The notes under the pieces were generated by a model. It was given only the letters and a program-made list of their open reading frames with translations, had not been told where the DNA came from and did no database searches. Both the position numbers and the translations under genes were made by a program. DNA of 64,000 bases from Polycladomyces subterraneus (GTDB lineage Bacteria; Bacillota; Bacilli; Thermoactinomycetales; JIR-001), in contig NZ_JANRHH010000038.1 in the NCBI RefSeq assembly GCF_030433435.1, positions 34,580 through 98,579 of the forward strand. Reading direction: 5' to 3'. Shown piece after piece: positions 1-9,727 of this stretch (the stretch's first letter is position 1; every line of letters begins with the position of its first letter).

Positions 1-579
1 CACCTCCACGGTCGCTTTTGGATTGACGGCTTTGACACCTGCACGATAACCAGCTTCAAATTTTTTGATCAACGGAGAGGAAATCCCTCCGATGAAACCA
101 ACTTTGTTGGTTTTGGTCATCAATCCGGCAATCACGCCCATCAGGAACGATCCTTCATTTTCTTTGAAGGTGACAGCCACCACGTTTTTCGGGATTTTTC
201 CGTTCAGGTTGTGGTCGACAATGCCGAACTTCTGATTGGGGAATTGGTTGGCCACTTGCGGGATCGCCTTGTCAAACTTGAACCCGATTCCCCACGTGAT
301 GCTGCGTCCCTCCCGAGCAAACTTGGTCAGGTTGGGAACATAATCATCATCCCGCTTGGATTCCACGTAACGGATATCAGCGCCCAATTCCTTTTTGGCT
401 TTTTCCATCCCAGCCCAAGCGGTCTGGTTGAATGATTCGTCATTGATACCGCCGGTGTCGGTCACCAATCCGGCAGACAGGCCACCTTTTCCGCCCGGAG
501 CTTTAGCCGGCGCGCAGCCGACGGCCGTGAATACCAATGCTGCGCAGAGCAATAGAGAAATCCACACTTTCTTTTTCAT
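1..579 (-). CDS. BMP/PnrA-family nucleoside-binding lipoprotein, partial
   Basis: Substrate-binding lipoprotein of a purine-nucleoside-type ABC importer, anchored outside the membrane. The 193 visible codons open with a basic N-terminus (MKKKVW), a hydrophobic stretch and a lipobox ending AVGC at about residue 22. The mature part begins with the BMP-family signature VTDTGGINDESFNQ. A GGAGGAG ribosome site lies 6 bases before the ATG at 579. The C-terminal half lies beyond the left edge, as would any permease and ATPase genes. The family assignment is firm; the exact ligand is not. Confidence 0.9.
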   Translation of the reverse strand, partial: MKKKVWISLLLCAALVFTAVGCAPAKAPGGKGGLSAGLVTDTGGINDESFNQTAWAGMEKAKKELGADIRYVESKRDDDYVPNLTKFAREGRSITWGIGFKFDKAIPQVANQFPNQKFGIVDHNLNGKIPKNVVAVTFKENEGSFLMGVIAGLMTKTNKVGFIGGISSPLIKKFEAGYRAGVKAVNPKATVEV

Positions 580-916
580 ACTTGCTCCTCCTTATTTCCA
601 TGATCGGGCTTGTAACATGCAACCAACCAAGCAGTGCGGTTTCGTCCCTATTAGTACTGACCCACCACCGCTTCAAACATGCGCCCCCTTGAGCAAACCC
701 GGATGGTTGAAATCGCTTACAAGCCGTCCTGGATGGACAGGGAAGGGCGTACCGCCAAAAAGAAAAAGTCGGCTTATGTATCCGAAACGAGACATTCAGT
801 CAGGCGATGCGACCTTCCCCTGAAAACCACCGCCGGGTGGTTCCTTCATTGTTATACCATGTGTGTATTCAATTTTCTACTCTTTTGTTTCCTTCCACTT
901 TTAGACAATCTCGGTA
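580..916. other. 337-bp gap between lipoprotein gene and spoIIIE
   Basis: I see no coding region here. Reading the minus strand, it is the leader of the lipoprotein gene, with several short inverted repeats but no riboswitch class I can recognise; I looked for a purine-type aptamer and did not find one. A 7-bp hairpin at 825-842 is described separately. Confidence 0.5.
825..842 (-). terminator. weak hairpin terminator after spoIIIE
   Basis: A 7-bp stem (AACCACC/GGTGGTT) with a GCCG loop sits 75 bases past the spoIIIE stop. Only four T residues follow on the minus strand, so termination is possible but weak. Confidence 0.35.
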
Positions 917-3214
917 TCAACCTGAACGGTTTTGCGCTTTCCATTGTTCCGGTGTCATCCGCACCTCTCGCGGTTTGCTGCCTTCATACGGCCCAACAAT
1001 ACCGTGACTTTCCATCATGTCGATCAAGCGGGCAGCGCGGGTATAGCCGATGCGCAAGCGGCGCTGAAGAAGAGAAACTGAAGCAGTCTTGGCTTCCACT
1101 ACCACTTGCACCGCTTGCGGATACAGCTCATCGTCCACTTCTTCCTGTTCCGTCACCTCATGATCTTTCGGAATCATCGCCTCATGGTACCGCGCCTGTT
1201 GTTGTCCTTTGACGAACTGAACCACCGCTTCCACTTCCCGATCTGTCACCAATGCACCTTGCACGCGGATCGGTTTGTTGGCGCCCATTGGCAGAAAGAG
1301 CATGTCACCACGTCCCAATAACTTTTCCGCTCCCCCCATATCCAGGATTGTACGGGAATCGGCTTGGGATGAAACGCCGAAGGCGATCCGGGAAGGTATG
1401 TTGGCTTTGATGACGCCGGTGATAACATCAACGGACGGACGCTGCGTGGCCAAAATCAGATGAATGCCCGCCGCTCGCGCCATCTGCGCCAGACGGCAGA
1501 TGGCATCTTCGACATCAGCCGGCGCCACCATCATCAAATCGGCCAATTCGTCCACGATGACGACGATATATGGCAGCGGAGCAGCATCTCCCATCTTTTT
1601 GTCCATAACCATCTGATTAAATCGCACGATATCCCGTGCCCCCGATTTGGCGAATAGCTCGTAACGCTTTTCCATCTCCGCGACCACTTTTTTCAGTGCG
1701 ATCGCCGCCTTGCGGGGATCGGTCACCACAGGAGCCAACAGATGAGGAATCCCGTTGTATATGTTAAGCTCCACCATTTTGGGATCAATCATCATCAGTT
1801 TGACCTCGTTCGGTTTGGCTTTGTACAACAGACTGGTGATCATCCCGTTGATGCATACACTTTTACCCGACCCGGTCGCACCGGCCACCAACAAATGCGG
1901 CATCTTGGCCAGATCGCCGACAATCGGTTCCCCGGAGATATCCCTTCCCAGGGCAATGCTCAGCTTGGAGGTCGATTCATGATATTGCGCGCTTTCCAAT
2001 ACTTCACGTAAGCTGACGATCGCTACTTCCTTGTTGGGCACCTCAATCCCGACCGCCGATTTTCCCGGGATGGGCGCCTCGATTCTAATATCCTTGGCCG
2101 CTAGCGCCAATGCCAAATCGTCCGCTAAATTGACGATACGGCTCACTTTGACGCCAATGTCCGGCTGCACCTCATACCGTGTCACCGACGGTCCTCGATG
2201 GATTTGCATCACTTTTGCCTTCACACCGAAACTTTCCAATGTCGCTTCCAGTTTTTTGGCGTTGGCGGTCATATCCTGTCGTTCCCGTGCTTTCCCTGTC
2301 TTTTTTGGCTTGTCCAACAACGAATAAGCGGGCAATTGGTACGATTCAGGCGAAACCACCGGATCTGTTTGCAACTGGACGACGATGGACTCGTTCTTGT
2401 CGGTCTTGCGTGTGGATGTTTTTTCTTGCTGCTTGGGGACGGAAGAGATACCCGCTTCTGTTTCCGGTCCATCCGTATCCATCACGGTGGTTTCTTGGGC
2501 TTTTTCGGTGAAATCGTGAATCACTGGAATCTCATCGTTCTCTCCCTTGACTGCTTCCGGCTCGGTCCGTTTGGATTTTTTGGTCGCCCTCTCCGTTTTC
2601 CCCAGTCTCCAAACACTGTTCATCCATTGTTTCCACATCGCCCATCGTTGCAACCATCGCGATTTGCCCAGTCGCAGCAATTGAACAAAGGAAAATCCTG
2701 TCATCAACAACAAACCGGCCGCCGCCATCGCCGCAGAAGCCAACGGTGTTCCCGAATCATCAAATAAATAATGGAATAATGCGTAGAACAGGGCGCCCAC
2801 CATTCCGCCACCGATATCCGTCGGCAAACGGGAATTCCTTTCATCCAAAATCGCTTGCCAGGTGGTGAGCAGTATAGGCCCCTCTTTTCCATGTTCACGC
2901 AATTGATCAAACATGCTCATATGGTTAAATACCAGGAACGCGACCAAAAACAAAACGGTTCCGGTCCACCGCGGTGTCCATTCCAACGGCCAGCGGCGCT
3001 TGATCATCACATAGACGCCCAACACGGTTGTAGCGGTCGGAATCAAGAAGTTCCAGTTGCCGATCAACATCCGGCAAACGTAAGTAAGCGAACGTCCCAC
3101 CGCTCCAAGTCCTGCGATCGTCACCACCGACAACGTCAGAATGAGAATCCCATAGAGCTCAAACTGAATCGCCCGCTGAATCTGTTCATTGCGTTTGGTT
3201 TTGCCTTTGGCCAT
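917..3214 (-). CDS. spoIIIE: DNA translocase SpoIIIE/FtsK family
   Basis: Hexameric ATP-driven pump that moves chromosomal DNA through a closing septum, in sporulation into the forespore. The 765 residues begin with about four membrane segments (residues 20-200), then a charged linker. The motor domain follows with Walker A GATGSGKS, the DELADLMM Walker B region and [12 protein letters not shown]. The C-terminal winged-helix gamma domain (from about residue 690, [21 protein letters not shown]) reads polarity sequences. The length is close to B. subtilis SpoIIIE. It follows ylzJ and tepA on the same strand, as in Bacillus. Confidence 0.96.
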   Translation of the reverse strand: MAKGKTKRNEQIQRAIQFELYGILILTLSVVTIAGLGAVGRSLTYVCRMLIGNWNFLIPTATTVLGVYVMIKRRWPLEWTPRWTGTVLFLVAFLVFNHMSMFDQLREHGKEGPILLTTWQAILDERNSRLPTDIGGGMVGALFYALFHYLFDDSGTPLASAAMAAAGLLLMTGFSFVQLLRLGKSRWLQRWAMWKQWMNSVWRLGKTERATKKSKRTEPEAVKGENDEIPVIHDFTEKAQETTVMDTDGPETEAGISSVPKQQEKTSTRKTDKNESIVVQLQTDPVVSPESYQLPAYSLLDKPKKTGKARERQDMTANAKKLEATLESFGVKAKVMQIHRGPSVTRYEVQPDIGVKVSRIVNLADDLALALAAKDIRIEAPIPGKSAVGIEVPNKEVAIVSLREVLESAQYHESTSKLSIALGRDISGEPIVGDLAKMPHLLVAGATGSGKSVCINGMITSLLYKAKPNEVKLMMIDPKMVELNIYNGIPHLLAPVVTDPRKAAIALKKVVAEMEKRYELFAKSGARDIVRFNQMVMDKKMGDAAPLPYIVVIVDELADLMMVAPADVEDAICRLAQMARAAGIHLILATQRPSVDVITGVIKANIPSRIAFGVSSQADSRTILDMGGAEKLLGRGDMLFLPMGANKPIRVQGALVTDREVEAVVQFVKGQQQARYHEAMIPKDHEVTEQEEVDDELYPQAVQVVVEAKTASVSLLQRRLRIGYTRAARLIDMMESHGIVGPYEGSKPREVRMTPEQWKAQNRSG

Positions 3215-3394
3215 GCAGATCCCCTTTTCATCTTACGCTTATGCTGATCATCTACGTTGGAACTCCAAATTCAAGTCTGAAAGAGCGCAAAATTACGCCT
3301 ATTCCAGGTCATCCTGAGTCGGGTGATCCTTATGTTCGATGGAAAAAGGTCACCCTTCTCTTGCTTCGACAAATGAACGGACACTCCTTCGGAA

Positions 3395-3613
3395 TCAGTC
3401 GCCCCATTTCAGGGGAATCCGATTTCCCGGTTGAAACTTGGGATTTAAATAATCTTGCGGATTGGGGGAAAGCAGGCGTACGATACGTGCTTCGGACGGT
3501 CCGGTCCACTCGATCAGCATATGAACACCATTGACCTTCGTTTCCTGGTATTTTGGTTGGTTTTCAGGGTCCTCAAAAACCAGTTCCAACGGCATGACGG
3601 AGTAGTGGATCAT
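3395..3613 (-). CDS. ylzJ: YlzJ-like small protein
   Basis: A 72-residue protein without a predicted membrane segment. It matches the YlzJ-like family by the start [14 protein letters not shown] and a Pro-rich C-terminus ([17 protein letters not shown]). Function is unknown. Its ATG overlaps the tepA stop by 4 bases (ATGA), so the two are translationally coupled. It lies upstream of spoIIIE as in B. subtilis. Co-transcription with tepA suggests expression around sporulation or germination, but that is inference. Confidence 0.85.
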   Translation of the reverse strand: MIHYSVMPLELVFEDPENQPKYQETKVNGVHMLIEWTGPSEARIVRLLSPNPQDYLNPKFQPGNRIPLKWGD

Positions 3614-4335
3614 TGTAAGGGTTGCTCCTTTCGCGCCCGGATCATCCGGTTCAACTCGACCATGGCGTCACCCAATCCTCCCAGCCTGTCGATCAAACCA
3701 AATTTCACTGCGTCAGTACCGACTACATTGGTGCCGATATCCCTGGCCAACTCCCCGGTTCGGAACATCAATTCCCGGAACAGCTCCTCGGATATATTGG
3801 AATGACGGGCTACGAACCGGATTACCCGCTCTTGCATTTTTTCCAAGTATTCAAATGTCTGGGGAACACCGATGACCAAACCCGTCAACCTCACGGGATG
3901 AATCGTCATCGTGGCAGTCTCCGCGATGAAGCTGACATCGGCCGATACCGCGATCGGGACACCGATACTGTGACCGCCTCCCAGCACCAATGACACGGTT
4001 GGTTTACTCATGGTGGAAATCATCTCGGCGATCGCCAATCCCGCTTCCACATCGCCCCCCACCGTATTCAATACGATGATGATACCTTCAATCTGTGGAT
4101 TCTGCTCGGCCGCTACCAGTTGCGGGATAATATGTTCGTACTTGGTCGTCTTGTTTTGCGAGGGAAGCACCAAATGTCCCTCGATCTGACCGATCACGGA
4201 CAAACAATAAATGTTGGACTCCAATTGCGGCACATTGGATTGCCCCAATTGCTGAATCGCATTCATCACATTCCGCCGTTTCATTTCTTCCGCTCGTTCC
4301 GCTTCCGGTGTCGTCTGTTCCCGGTCCTGTTCCAT
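3610..4335 (-). CDS. tepA: ClpP-like serine protease TepA
   Basis: Cytoplasmic ClpP-fold peptidase of 241 residues. Known for the family: the B. subtilis protein is a sporulation-associated ClpP-like protease linked to spore outgrowth. Seen here: an oxyanion segment [16 protein letters not shown], the putative nucleophile in [11 protein letters not shown], and a candidate catalytic His in [12 protein letters not shown] chose the ATG at 4335 because GAGGAGG precedes it; the frame runs open 34 codons further upstream without a ribosome site. It is coupled to ylzJ, and a sigma-G-like promoter lies 27 bases upstream. Confidence 0.92.
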   Translation of the reverse strand: MEQDREQTTPEAERAEEMKRRNVMNAIQQLGQSNVPQLESNIYCLSVIGQIEGHLVLPSQNKTTKYEHIIPQLVAAEQNPQIEGIIIVLNTVGGDVEAGLAIAEMISTMSKPTVSLVLGGGHSIGVPIAVSADVSFIAETATMTIHPVRLTGLVIGVPQTFEYLEKMQERVIRFVARHSNISEELFRELMFRTGELARDIGTNVVGTDAVKFGLIDRLGGLGDAMVELNRMIRARKEQPLQ

Positions 4336-4361
4336 CACGCATCCTCCTCGGCATTTTCCGT

Positions 4362-4391
4362 TAGTATGCGCAACGGTCACACGGGTTATCT
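4362..4391 (-). promoter_or_regulatory. candidate sigma-G-type promoter of tepA
   Basis: On the minus strand CATACTA (4362-4368) matches the usual sigma-G -10. A weak -35 (AGATAA, 4386-4391) lies 17 bases upstream. The -10 is 26 bases before the tepA start codon. The prediction rests mainly on the -10 and on the reported forespore expression of tepA in Bacillus. Confidence 0.4.
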
Positions 4392-4399
4392 GTCGGAAA

Positions 4400-4434
4400 G
4401 AAAAAACGGAGTCACTTCGAAAGTCAGCGACTCC
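4400..4434 (-). terminator. intrinsic terminator before tepA
   Basis: GGAGTC/GACTCC stem (4408-4413 with 4429-4434) followed on the minus strand by G and six T residues. It isolates tepA from transcription coming through the HesB gene and repeat copy 1. Confidence 0.7.
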
Positions 4435-4473
4435 CACTTTAGTCCGCCTAGAGCGAATCTATTATTCCGTAAG

Positions 4474-4687
4474 GCAGCAATGTTTTCCCGGACGAGCACT
4501 GACCAAGCCCTGACTGAGCGAAGTTCCGGAAGCGCAGGATTGATATCGCGCAATCTTCTCAAAGTGAAGCGTACTTTACCCACGTCCTGCGCTGACCGGG
4601 TCGGAGTGGTCATCATCTGCTTCCCTGCAAGACACAGGTGAAACGAGCCGGGAAAGCAATGTGGACTGTATTCACCAGACACGCCCT
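4474..4687 (+). repeat. dispersed intergenic repeat, copy 1
   Basis: One of four diverged copies of a 200-240 bp element. Shared blocks in order: GCAATGTTTTC, GACCAAGCC, GTGAAGCGTACTTT, a GGGTCGGAGTGG block, ACAGGTGAAACGAGCC, AAAGCAATG, and a terminal CACCAGACACGCCC. It abuts and slightly overlaps the stop codon of the HesB-like gene (4686-4688). It runs antisense to the neighbouring genes. It contains no convincing coding frame. Confidence 0.75.
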
Positions 4688-4985
4688 AGACCATTTGATA
4701 GACAATCCTGTCCTCTCCACGGTTATACAGGATCACCAGTCGTTCAAATTCAGGGTAGAACAACAGATCGTCATCATCGATAAAATACGTTATGCCCTCA
4801 ACCTCGGCAATGACACCGGTCTTCCTCGGTTTCTCCAATGAAAATCGCATCGAGAAACCCGTACCCGCAAAACAATTCGACTCTTGTTCTTGATAATGTA
4901 TCAGCAAGCGAACCGTATCCCCTTCTTTCAGTGACAGTTCCCGACGAAACCAATCCAGTGCCTCCGGCGTGATTTCCAATTTCAT
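4686..4985 (-). CDS. HesB-like (YneR-type) protein
   Basis: A 99-residue protein of the HesB/IscA fold, YneR subgroup: ITPEALDWFRRELSLKEGDTVR, then GFSMRF and an acidic C-terminal part (ITYFIDDDDLLFYPEFERL). Canonical IscA proteins carry three conserved cysteines to hold iron-sulfur clusters. Here I see a single Cys (in ESNCFAG), so cluster assembly is doubtful and the role is unknown. The ATG at 4985 follows AGGTGAG; a longer frame to 5045 lacks a ribosome site. It is a single gene between rnjB and repeat copy 1. Confidence 0.85.
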   Translation of the reverse strand: MKLEITPEALDWFRRELSLKEGDTVRLLIHYQEQESNCFAGTGFSMRFSLEKPRKTGVIAEVEGITYFIDDDDLLFYPEFERLVILYNRGEDRIVYQMV

Positions 4986-5219
4986 CTTTCTCACCTGCAA
5001 TGCTTCAAATTCCCGACCGTCGCCTCCAACAAGGAAGGTGACCAATTTTTCTCCATGATTACTACTCGGGTGTCTTCTCCACCTTACAGCGAAACCAGAA
5101 ACCTTTCCACTCTCCTTTGGATTACAGGAAAATTGACGGACACGTTTTGTCCGACATTCGCAGCAAATATCTGTTGAGAATCCTCTAAAGTCATCCCTTT
5201 CAAGAAGGATTGTTACAGC

Positions 5220-5266
5220 TAAAAAGACCAGAGCCGAGAGCCCTTGTAAGACAAGGGCTCTCGGCT
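5220..5266 (-). terminator. strong terminator after rnjB
   Basis: Perfect 17-bp stem with a 3-base loop (5230-5246 with 5250-5266), followed on the minus strand by TGGTCTTTTT. It lies 6 bases past the rnjB stop. Confidence 0.92.
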
Positions 5267-5271
5267 CAAGA

Positions 5272-6951
5272 TCACACTTCCATGATGATCGGCAAAATCA
5301 TCGGCCGACGCCGCGTCCGTTCGTACAGGAATCGACTCAGGGTATCCCTAATGCTGGTCTTCAAAGAAGCCCATTCGCTGACGCGGTCTTTGACACACTT
5401 CTCCATCGTCTGCGTGACGATGCGGTTGGCTTCTTCCATCAGTTGTTCCGATTCGCGCACATAGACAAAACCGCGCGAGATGATATCGGGCCCAGACAAG
5501 ATGGCCCCGTTGGTTTTGCTAAGGGTGACTACAACCACTAAAATTCCATCTTGTGACAACAGTTTGCGGTCTCTTAAAACGATATTACCGACGTCTCCGA
5601 CCCCCAAGCCGTCAATCAGGATGTTGCCGGTGGGAATCTTCGGGCCGTATCGAGCTTTTCCATTGGATATTTCGACAGTGTCGCCGTTATCGCAAATAAA
5701 GATGTTTTCCGGTTTCACTCCAACGGATTCGGCGAGTTGGGCGTGAGCCCGCAACATGCGGTACTCACCATGAATCGGGATGAAGTACTTGGGACGAATC
5801 AGATTGAGCATCAGTTTCAGGTCCTCTTGTTGACCGTGACCGGACACGTGAACCCCTTTTGGCGTATTGGCGTTGTATACCACATCTGCTCCGATTCGGA
5901 ACAATTGGTCTACTGTACGTGCGACGAATTTCTCGTTCCCCGGAATCGGTGTGGCTGCGATGATGACGGTATCGCCTGGAAGCACTTCCACCTTTCTGTG
6001 GGAAGCGTGCGCCATGCGTGTCAGAGCAGACATCGGTTCACCCTGGCTTCCGGTGGAAATCACTGCCACCCGATTGGCGGGCAACCGGCCGATATCATCC
6101 GGATCGATCAACAAATCGGACGGAACCCGCAGATATCCGAGTTCTATACCGATATTGACGACGTTGACCATGCTCCGACCCACGACCGCCAGTTTGCGAC
6201 CGTTGTTGTAGCACGCATCCACAACTTGCTGGATACGGTGGATATTGGAAGCGAATGTAGCGACGATAATCCGCTGCTTCGCTTTTCGAAACACTTCCTC
6301 GATCGATTCGCCCACGCTTTTTTCCGAACCGGTGAATCCCGGACGTTCAGCATTGGTACTGTCTGACAGCAGACACAACACACCTCTTTTTCCGATCTCC
6401 GCCATCTTGTGCAAGTCTGCCGTCTGGCCGTTCACCGGCGTCATGTCGAACTTGAAATCACCGGTGTGCACCACGATCCCTTCCGGTGTTTCCAAGCAGA
6501 CGCCGACCGAGTCCGGAATGCTGTGATTGGTCCGGAAAAACGTCGCTTTCATCGAACCAAGCTTGATCTCCGAGCGGTTGTTGATCAATACCCGTTTCGT
6601 CTCGTTCAATAGATGCGCTTCCCGCAATTTGTGTTCGATCAGGCCCAAAGTCAACTTGGTTCCGAAAACCGGCACGTTCAGGTAGCGTAGAATGTAAGGC
6701 AATGCGCCAATATGGTCCTCGTGTCCGTGAGTAATGATGATCCCGCGTACCTTTTCACGATTTTCTAACAAGTACGTGATATCCGGTATTACTACATCGA
6801 TCCCGAGCATGTCTTCTTCTGGAAACATGAGTCCGGCATCGATGACGACGATATCGTCCCCGTACTGTACCACGTACATGTTTTTCCCGATTTCATCCAA
6901 CCCACCGAGTGCAAAAATGGTCAATTTGCCTCGTAGGTTGTGCTTAGTCAA
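5272..6951 (-). CDS. rnjB: ribonuclease J
   Basis: Metallo-beta-lactamase/beta-CASP ribonuclease that acts in mRNA turnover and rRNA maturation in Bacillota. The 559 residues start with GKLTIFALGGLDEIGKNM and carry the zinc motif HGHEDHIGALPYIL near residue 76. Further metal ligands lie in HTGDFKFD, and the beta-CASP signatures are STNAE and SGHGQQEDLKLM. Gene order next to tepA and dapA suggests the RnjB paralogue. The start is TTG at 6951, chosen because AGGAGG stands 8 bases upstream. It has its own promoter and terminator. Confidence 0.94.
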   Translation of the reverse strand: MTKHNLRGKLTIFALGGLDEIGKNMYVVQYGDDIVVIDAGLMFPEEDMLGIDVVIPDITYLLENREKVRGIIITHGHEDHIGALPYILRYLNVPVFGTKLTLGLIEHKLREAHLLNETKRVLINNRSEIKLGSMKATFFRTNHSIPDSVGVCLETPEGIVVHTGDFKFDMTPVNGQTADLHKMAEIGKRGVLCLLSDSTNAERPGFTGSEKSVGESIEEVFRKAKQRIIVATFASNIHRIQQVVDACYNNGRKLAVVGRSMVNVVNIGIELGYLRVPSDLLIDPDDIGRLPANRVAVISTGSQGEPMSALTRMAHASHRKVEVLPGDTVIIAATPIPGNEKFVARTVDQLFRIGADVVYNANTPKGVHVSGHGQQEDLKLMLNLIRPKYFIPIHGEYRMLRAHAQLAESVGVKPENIFICDNGDTVEISNGKARYGPKIPTGNILIDGLGVGDVGNIVLRDRKLLSQDGILVVVVTLSKTNGAILSGPDIISRGFVYVRESEQLMEEANRIVTQTMEKCVKDRVSEWASLKTSIRDTLSRFLYERTRRRPMILPIIMEV

Positions 6952-7012
6952 AAACGTAACCTCCTGTATTCAGTTGTAGCTCACCCGAAACCGCACAAGT
7001 CACTTATGGTTA

Positions 7013-7041
7013 TTATACACGAATAAAAAACCCTCTGGCAA
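7013..7041 (-). promoter_or_regulatory. sigma-A promoter of rnjB
   Basis: TTGCCA (7036-7041), 17 bases, TATAAT (7013-7018) on the minus strand, about 62 bases before the rnjB TTG. Confidence 0.7.
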
Positions 7042-7290
7042 GAAAGGGAAGAAAAATTTGAGTCGACTTTTTGCAAGCAGACAAAAGCCCCCGAAACAGC
7101 GTGATGACAAGCCTTTGATACTCGAATGGAACCCTCGGGGATGGTGGGGACGGGGGGGTTGCATAGAATAATCGTAACGGTTTAACACCATGGAAGTAAC
7201 CCATTTTGACCTATTCACGGAACTTCCCCACGGAATATAAGCACATTGTGGATAAGATTCTCGGACTCTCCGTGTCTGCGAAAATCGAGC

Positions 7291-7520
7291 GGGTTGTATG
7301 CTTCTCAAGAGAGCGGCTGACCAAGCCATACTTTTCTTCGCTTCGAAAAGCGCAAGTATTCATTCAAGGGCCATTTCCTAAAAGCGAAGCGTACTTTGCC
7401 CGTATCCTACACTCCCAGGTTCGGAGCAGCCAAGACCAGCTTGCCTTATAGGGCGCAGGTGGAACGATCTTCTAAAGCAATGCGTACCGATTTATCGAAT
7501 ATATCCTCAACCAAGAATCC
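7291..7520 (+). repeat. dispersed intergenic repeat, copy 2
   Basis: Same element as at 4474-4687. Shared blocks are GGTTGTATGCTTCTCAAGAG, GCGGCTGACCAAGCC, TTTCCTAAAAGCGAAGCG, TACTTTGCCCG, GTTCGGAGCAGCCAAG, GGGCGCAGGTGGAACGA and AAAGCAATGCG. The distal end is diverged and its limit is approximate; the terminal CCAGACACGCC is not preserved. Confidence 0.72.
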
Positions 7521-7546
7521 ACTATCCCATCGCATAACAGCAGATA

Positions 7547-7566
7547 GGGGCCCGGATACGGGCCCC
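7547..7566 (-). terminator. GC palindrome after dapA
   Basis: Perfect 8-bp stem GGGGCCCG/CGGGCCCC with a 4-base loop, 21 bases past the dapA stop. No T tract follows, so it may protect the mRNA end rather than terminate. Confidence 0.45.
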
Positions 7567-7587
7567 TCAACACAATATATTCGAGAT

Positions 7588-8457
7588 TTACAGCAACTCC
7601 ACCAATGCCTTTACTTTTTCTTTTTGCTCTTCATCCAGTTCGACCAGCGGCAGCCGGACGTGCGGTTCGCACAATCCTTTCAGTGACAGAGCATATTTGA
7701 CCGGCACCGGATTGGGGGCCATGAACAGACCTTCAAACAACGGCAGATACCGCGCATGCAACTTGGCGGCGGTCTGCACATCGCCCGCAAAATACGCTTG
7801 CATCATTTTCTGCATACCGGAGCCAACCAAATGACTGGCCACACTGACGATCCCGTGTCCGCCCACGGCCAACGTCGGCAAGGTGAGTGCGTCATCCCCG
7901 CTATATACCGCTACACCTTCGGGTACACGGTCAGCTAGTTTTCCGGCCTGGATGACACTGCCGCTTGCCTCCTTGAAAGCGACAATATTATCGATCTCGG
8001 CTAAGCGGGCCATGGTTTCCACAGTCAAATTTACTCCGGTGCGGCCCGGAATGTTGTATACCATGACCGGAAGGGACGTGGCCTCGGCCACCGTCCGGAA
8101 ATGCCGGTAAAGCCCTTCCTGTGACGGTTTGTTGTAATAGGGTGCTACCAACATGACACCGTCAACGCCCGTTTGTTCGGCTTCTCGCGTCAAGGAGACG
8201 GAAGCCGCCGTGTTGTTGCTGCCCGTACTGGCCATCACTCTGACCCGGCCGGCCACATGTTGAACCGTACGGCGGAAAAGCTCTATTTTCTCGTCGTGGG
8301 AGAGGGTGGGCGATTCTCCCGTCGTTCCCGCGACGATGATCGTCTCCGTACCTGTAGCAATCAGATGATCGATCAACGCCGACACCTTCGGCCAATCAAT
8401 GGTTCCTTCCGAGGTGAAGGGCGTGATCATGGCTGTCAGCAAACGACCGAATTTCAC
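7588..8457 (-). CDS. dapA: 4-hydroxy-tetrahydrodipicolinate synthase
   Basis: Condenses aspartate semialdehyde with pyruvate, the first committed step to diaminopimelate, lysine and spore dipicolinate. It is a 289-residue aldolase-type barrel. It shows GTTGESPTL (substrate loop), the catalytic Tyr in MVYNIPGRTG and the Schiff-base Lys in VAFKEASG. The start is GTG at 8457, preceded by GGGAGGG; a longer frame to 8511 runs into the dapG end. It is last in the ymxH-dpaA-dpaB-asd-dapG-dapA cluster, 16 bases after dapG. Confidence 0.96.
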   Translation of the reverse strand: MKFGRLLTAMITPFTSEGTIDWPKVSALIDHLIATGTETIIVAGTTGESPTLSHDEKIELFRRTVQHVAGRVRVMASTGSNNTAASVSLTREAEQTGVDGVMLVAPYYNKPSQEGLYRHFRTVAEATSLPVMVYNIPGRTGVNLTVETMARLAEIDNIVAFKEASGSVIQAGKLADRVPEGVAVYSGDDALTLPTLAVGGHGIVSVASHLVGSGMQKMMQAYFAGDVQTAAKLHARYLPLFEGLFMAPNPVPVKYALSLKGLCEPHVRLPLVELDEEQKEKVKALVELL

Positions 8458-8473
8458 GATGTTCCCTCCCCGT

Positions 8474-9712
8474 TCACTCCGCCGTCTGGTAGTGGATGTT
8501 GTGCAGCTCAAATTTACGATGCAATGCCCGAACAGCCTTCACCATATCCTCCCCGCGCACTAACACCCACAAGGTGGTATGCGAATCGGCGGACTGCAAA
8601 ATTTGAATATCCTCTTCCGTCAATGCCTCCACCATCTTGGCCATCGCACCCGGCACACCGGCGATACCGGCCCCCACCGCAGAAACCTTAGCACAATGAC
8701 GGTGCAACTCCGGTTCGAAGCCGAGGGATCGGAGTATTTCCTCGGCCCGATCCGCCAATTCGTCAAAAACGGTATAAGCAACGCCGCTCGGGTTGACGTT
8801 GATAAAATCGACGCTGATGCCGTTTTCGGCCATCGCCTTGAACACCTTGAGCTGAAAATCGTATTGCCCTTCCTTGGCTTTCACTTTGATCTGCGTAACA
8901 TTGGGCACTTGCGTAATGCCGGTGATCAGACGATCCTGCACTTCCCCGGCCAGTCGCGTCACTTCCGAGGTGCTGGTGACGAGCGTCCCCGGATTGTCCG
9001 TCATCGTCGAGCGGACACGAATCGGCACGTTGGTCTGCATGGCGATTTCCACCGCACGGGGGTGAATTACCTTGGCTCCCTGGAACGCCAGATTACACAT
9101 CTCCGTATAGGTGACGGTTTCCAACGGAACCGCGTCTTCCACGATCCGCGGATCAGCCGTCATGATTCCGTCCACGTCAGTGAAGATATCCACCAATTCC
9201 GCTCCCAGCGCTACACCCAGGGCGGTGGCCGTCGTATCGCTCCCACCGCGGCCAAGCGTGGTGATTTCGCCATCAGTAGTTTTCCCTTGAAAACCTGCGA
9301 CGATGACCACTTTTCCCTTGTTCAATTCTTGGCGAATGCGGCTGGGATTGATCGTGATGATTTGTGCATTGTTATGTTGATGATTGGTAATGATTCCTGC
9401 TTGCCCACCGGTCAATACTGTATTATCGATCCCTTCCCGGTGTAACATGCTCGACAAAGTGGTTGCGGAGATGATTTCTCCGCAACTCAGCAATAAATCG
9501 CGTTCCCTCGGTTGGAGAGAACGCCCGTTTTGGTTGATCAGATCCAACAAGGTGTCGGTCGCGTAAGGATCCCCCTTGCGTCCCATCGCCGACACGACCA
9601 CGACCAGTTGATATCCTTCGTTTAACCCGTTTCGTATATGGTGAATCACCCGTTGGCGCAACTCATAGGTGGCCAACGAAGTGCCGCCAAATTTCTGTAC
9701 TAAAATCTTCAT
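8474..9712 (-). CDS. dapG: aspartokinase
   Basis: Phosphorylates aspartate, the entry to the aspartate-family pathway. The 412 residues open with the kinase motif KFGGTS, followed by GRGGSDTTA and DVDGIMTADPR. They end in two ACT domains (from about residue 265) for allosteric control. Position inside the spoVF-asd-dapA cluster matches B. subtilis dapG, the diaminopimelate-responsive isozyme. The feedback ligand is inferred from that context. The spacing of 15 bases to asd indicates an operon. Confidence 0.93.
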   Translation of the reverse strand: MKILVQKFGGTSLATYELRQRVIHHIRNGLNEGYQLVVVVSAMGRKGDPYATDTLLDLINQNGRSLQPRERDLLLSCGEIISATTLSSMLHREGIDNTVLTGGQAGIITNHQHNNAQIITINPSRIRQELNKGKVVIVAGFQGKTTDGEITTLGRGGSDTTATALGVALGAELVDIFTDVDGIMTADPRIVEDAVPLETVTYTEMCNLAFQGAKVIHPRAVEIAMQTNVPIRVRSTMTDNPGTLVTSTSEVTRLAGEVQDRLITGITQVPNVTQIKVKAKEGQYDFQLKVFKAMAENGISVDFINVNPSGVAYTVFDELADRAEEILRSLGFEPELHRHCAKVSAVGAGIAGVPGAMAKMVEALTEEDIQILQSADSHTTLWVLVRGEDMVKAVRALHRKFELHNIHYQTAE

Positions 9713-9727
9713 TGACCGATCCCTTCT

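Larger units (their letters stand above)
6952..7587. other. 636-bp gap between rnjB and dapA
   Basis: Holds the rnjB promoter (7013-7041), a G-rich stretch near 7137-7160, repeat copy 2 and a GC palindrome past the dapA stop. I see no convincing gene; the short open frames have no ribosome site and no family resemblance. Confidence 0.55.

Noticed and set aside
580..916. Possible purine riboswitch ahead of the nucleoside lipoprotein gene
   Set aside because: The conserved loop sequences of known purine aptamers are not present.
679..1212. Long plus-strand open frame over the spoIIIE end
   Set aside because: Composition-driven shadow: no ribosome site, no recognisable domain, and mostly antisense to spoIIIE.
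4386..4682. 98-codon minus-strand frame between tepA and the HesB gene
   Set aside because: It lies inside repeat copy 1 and a terminator; the other repeat copies do not keep the frame.
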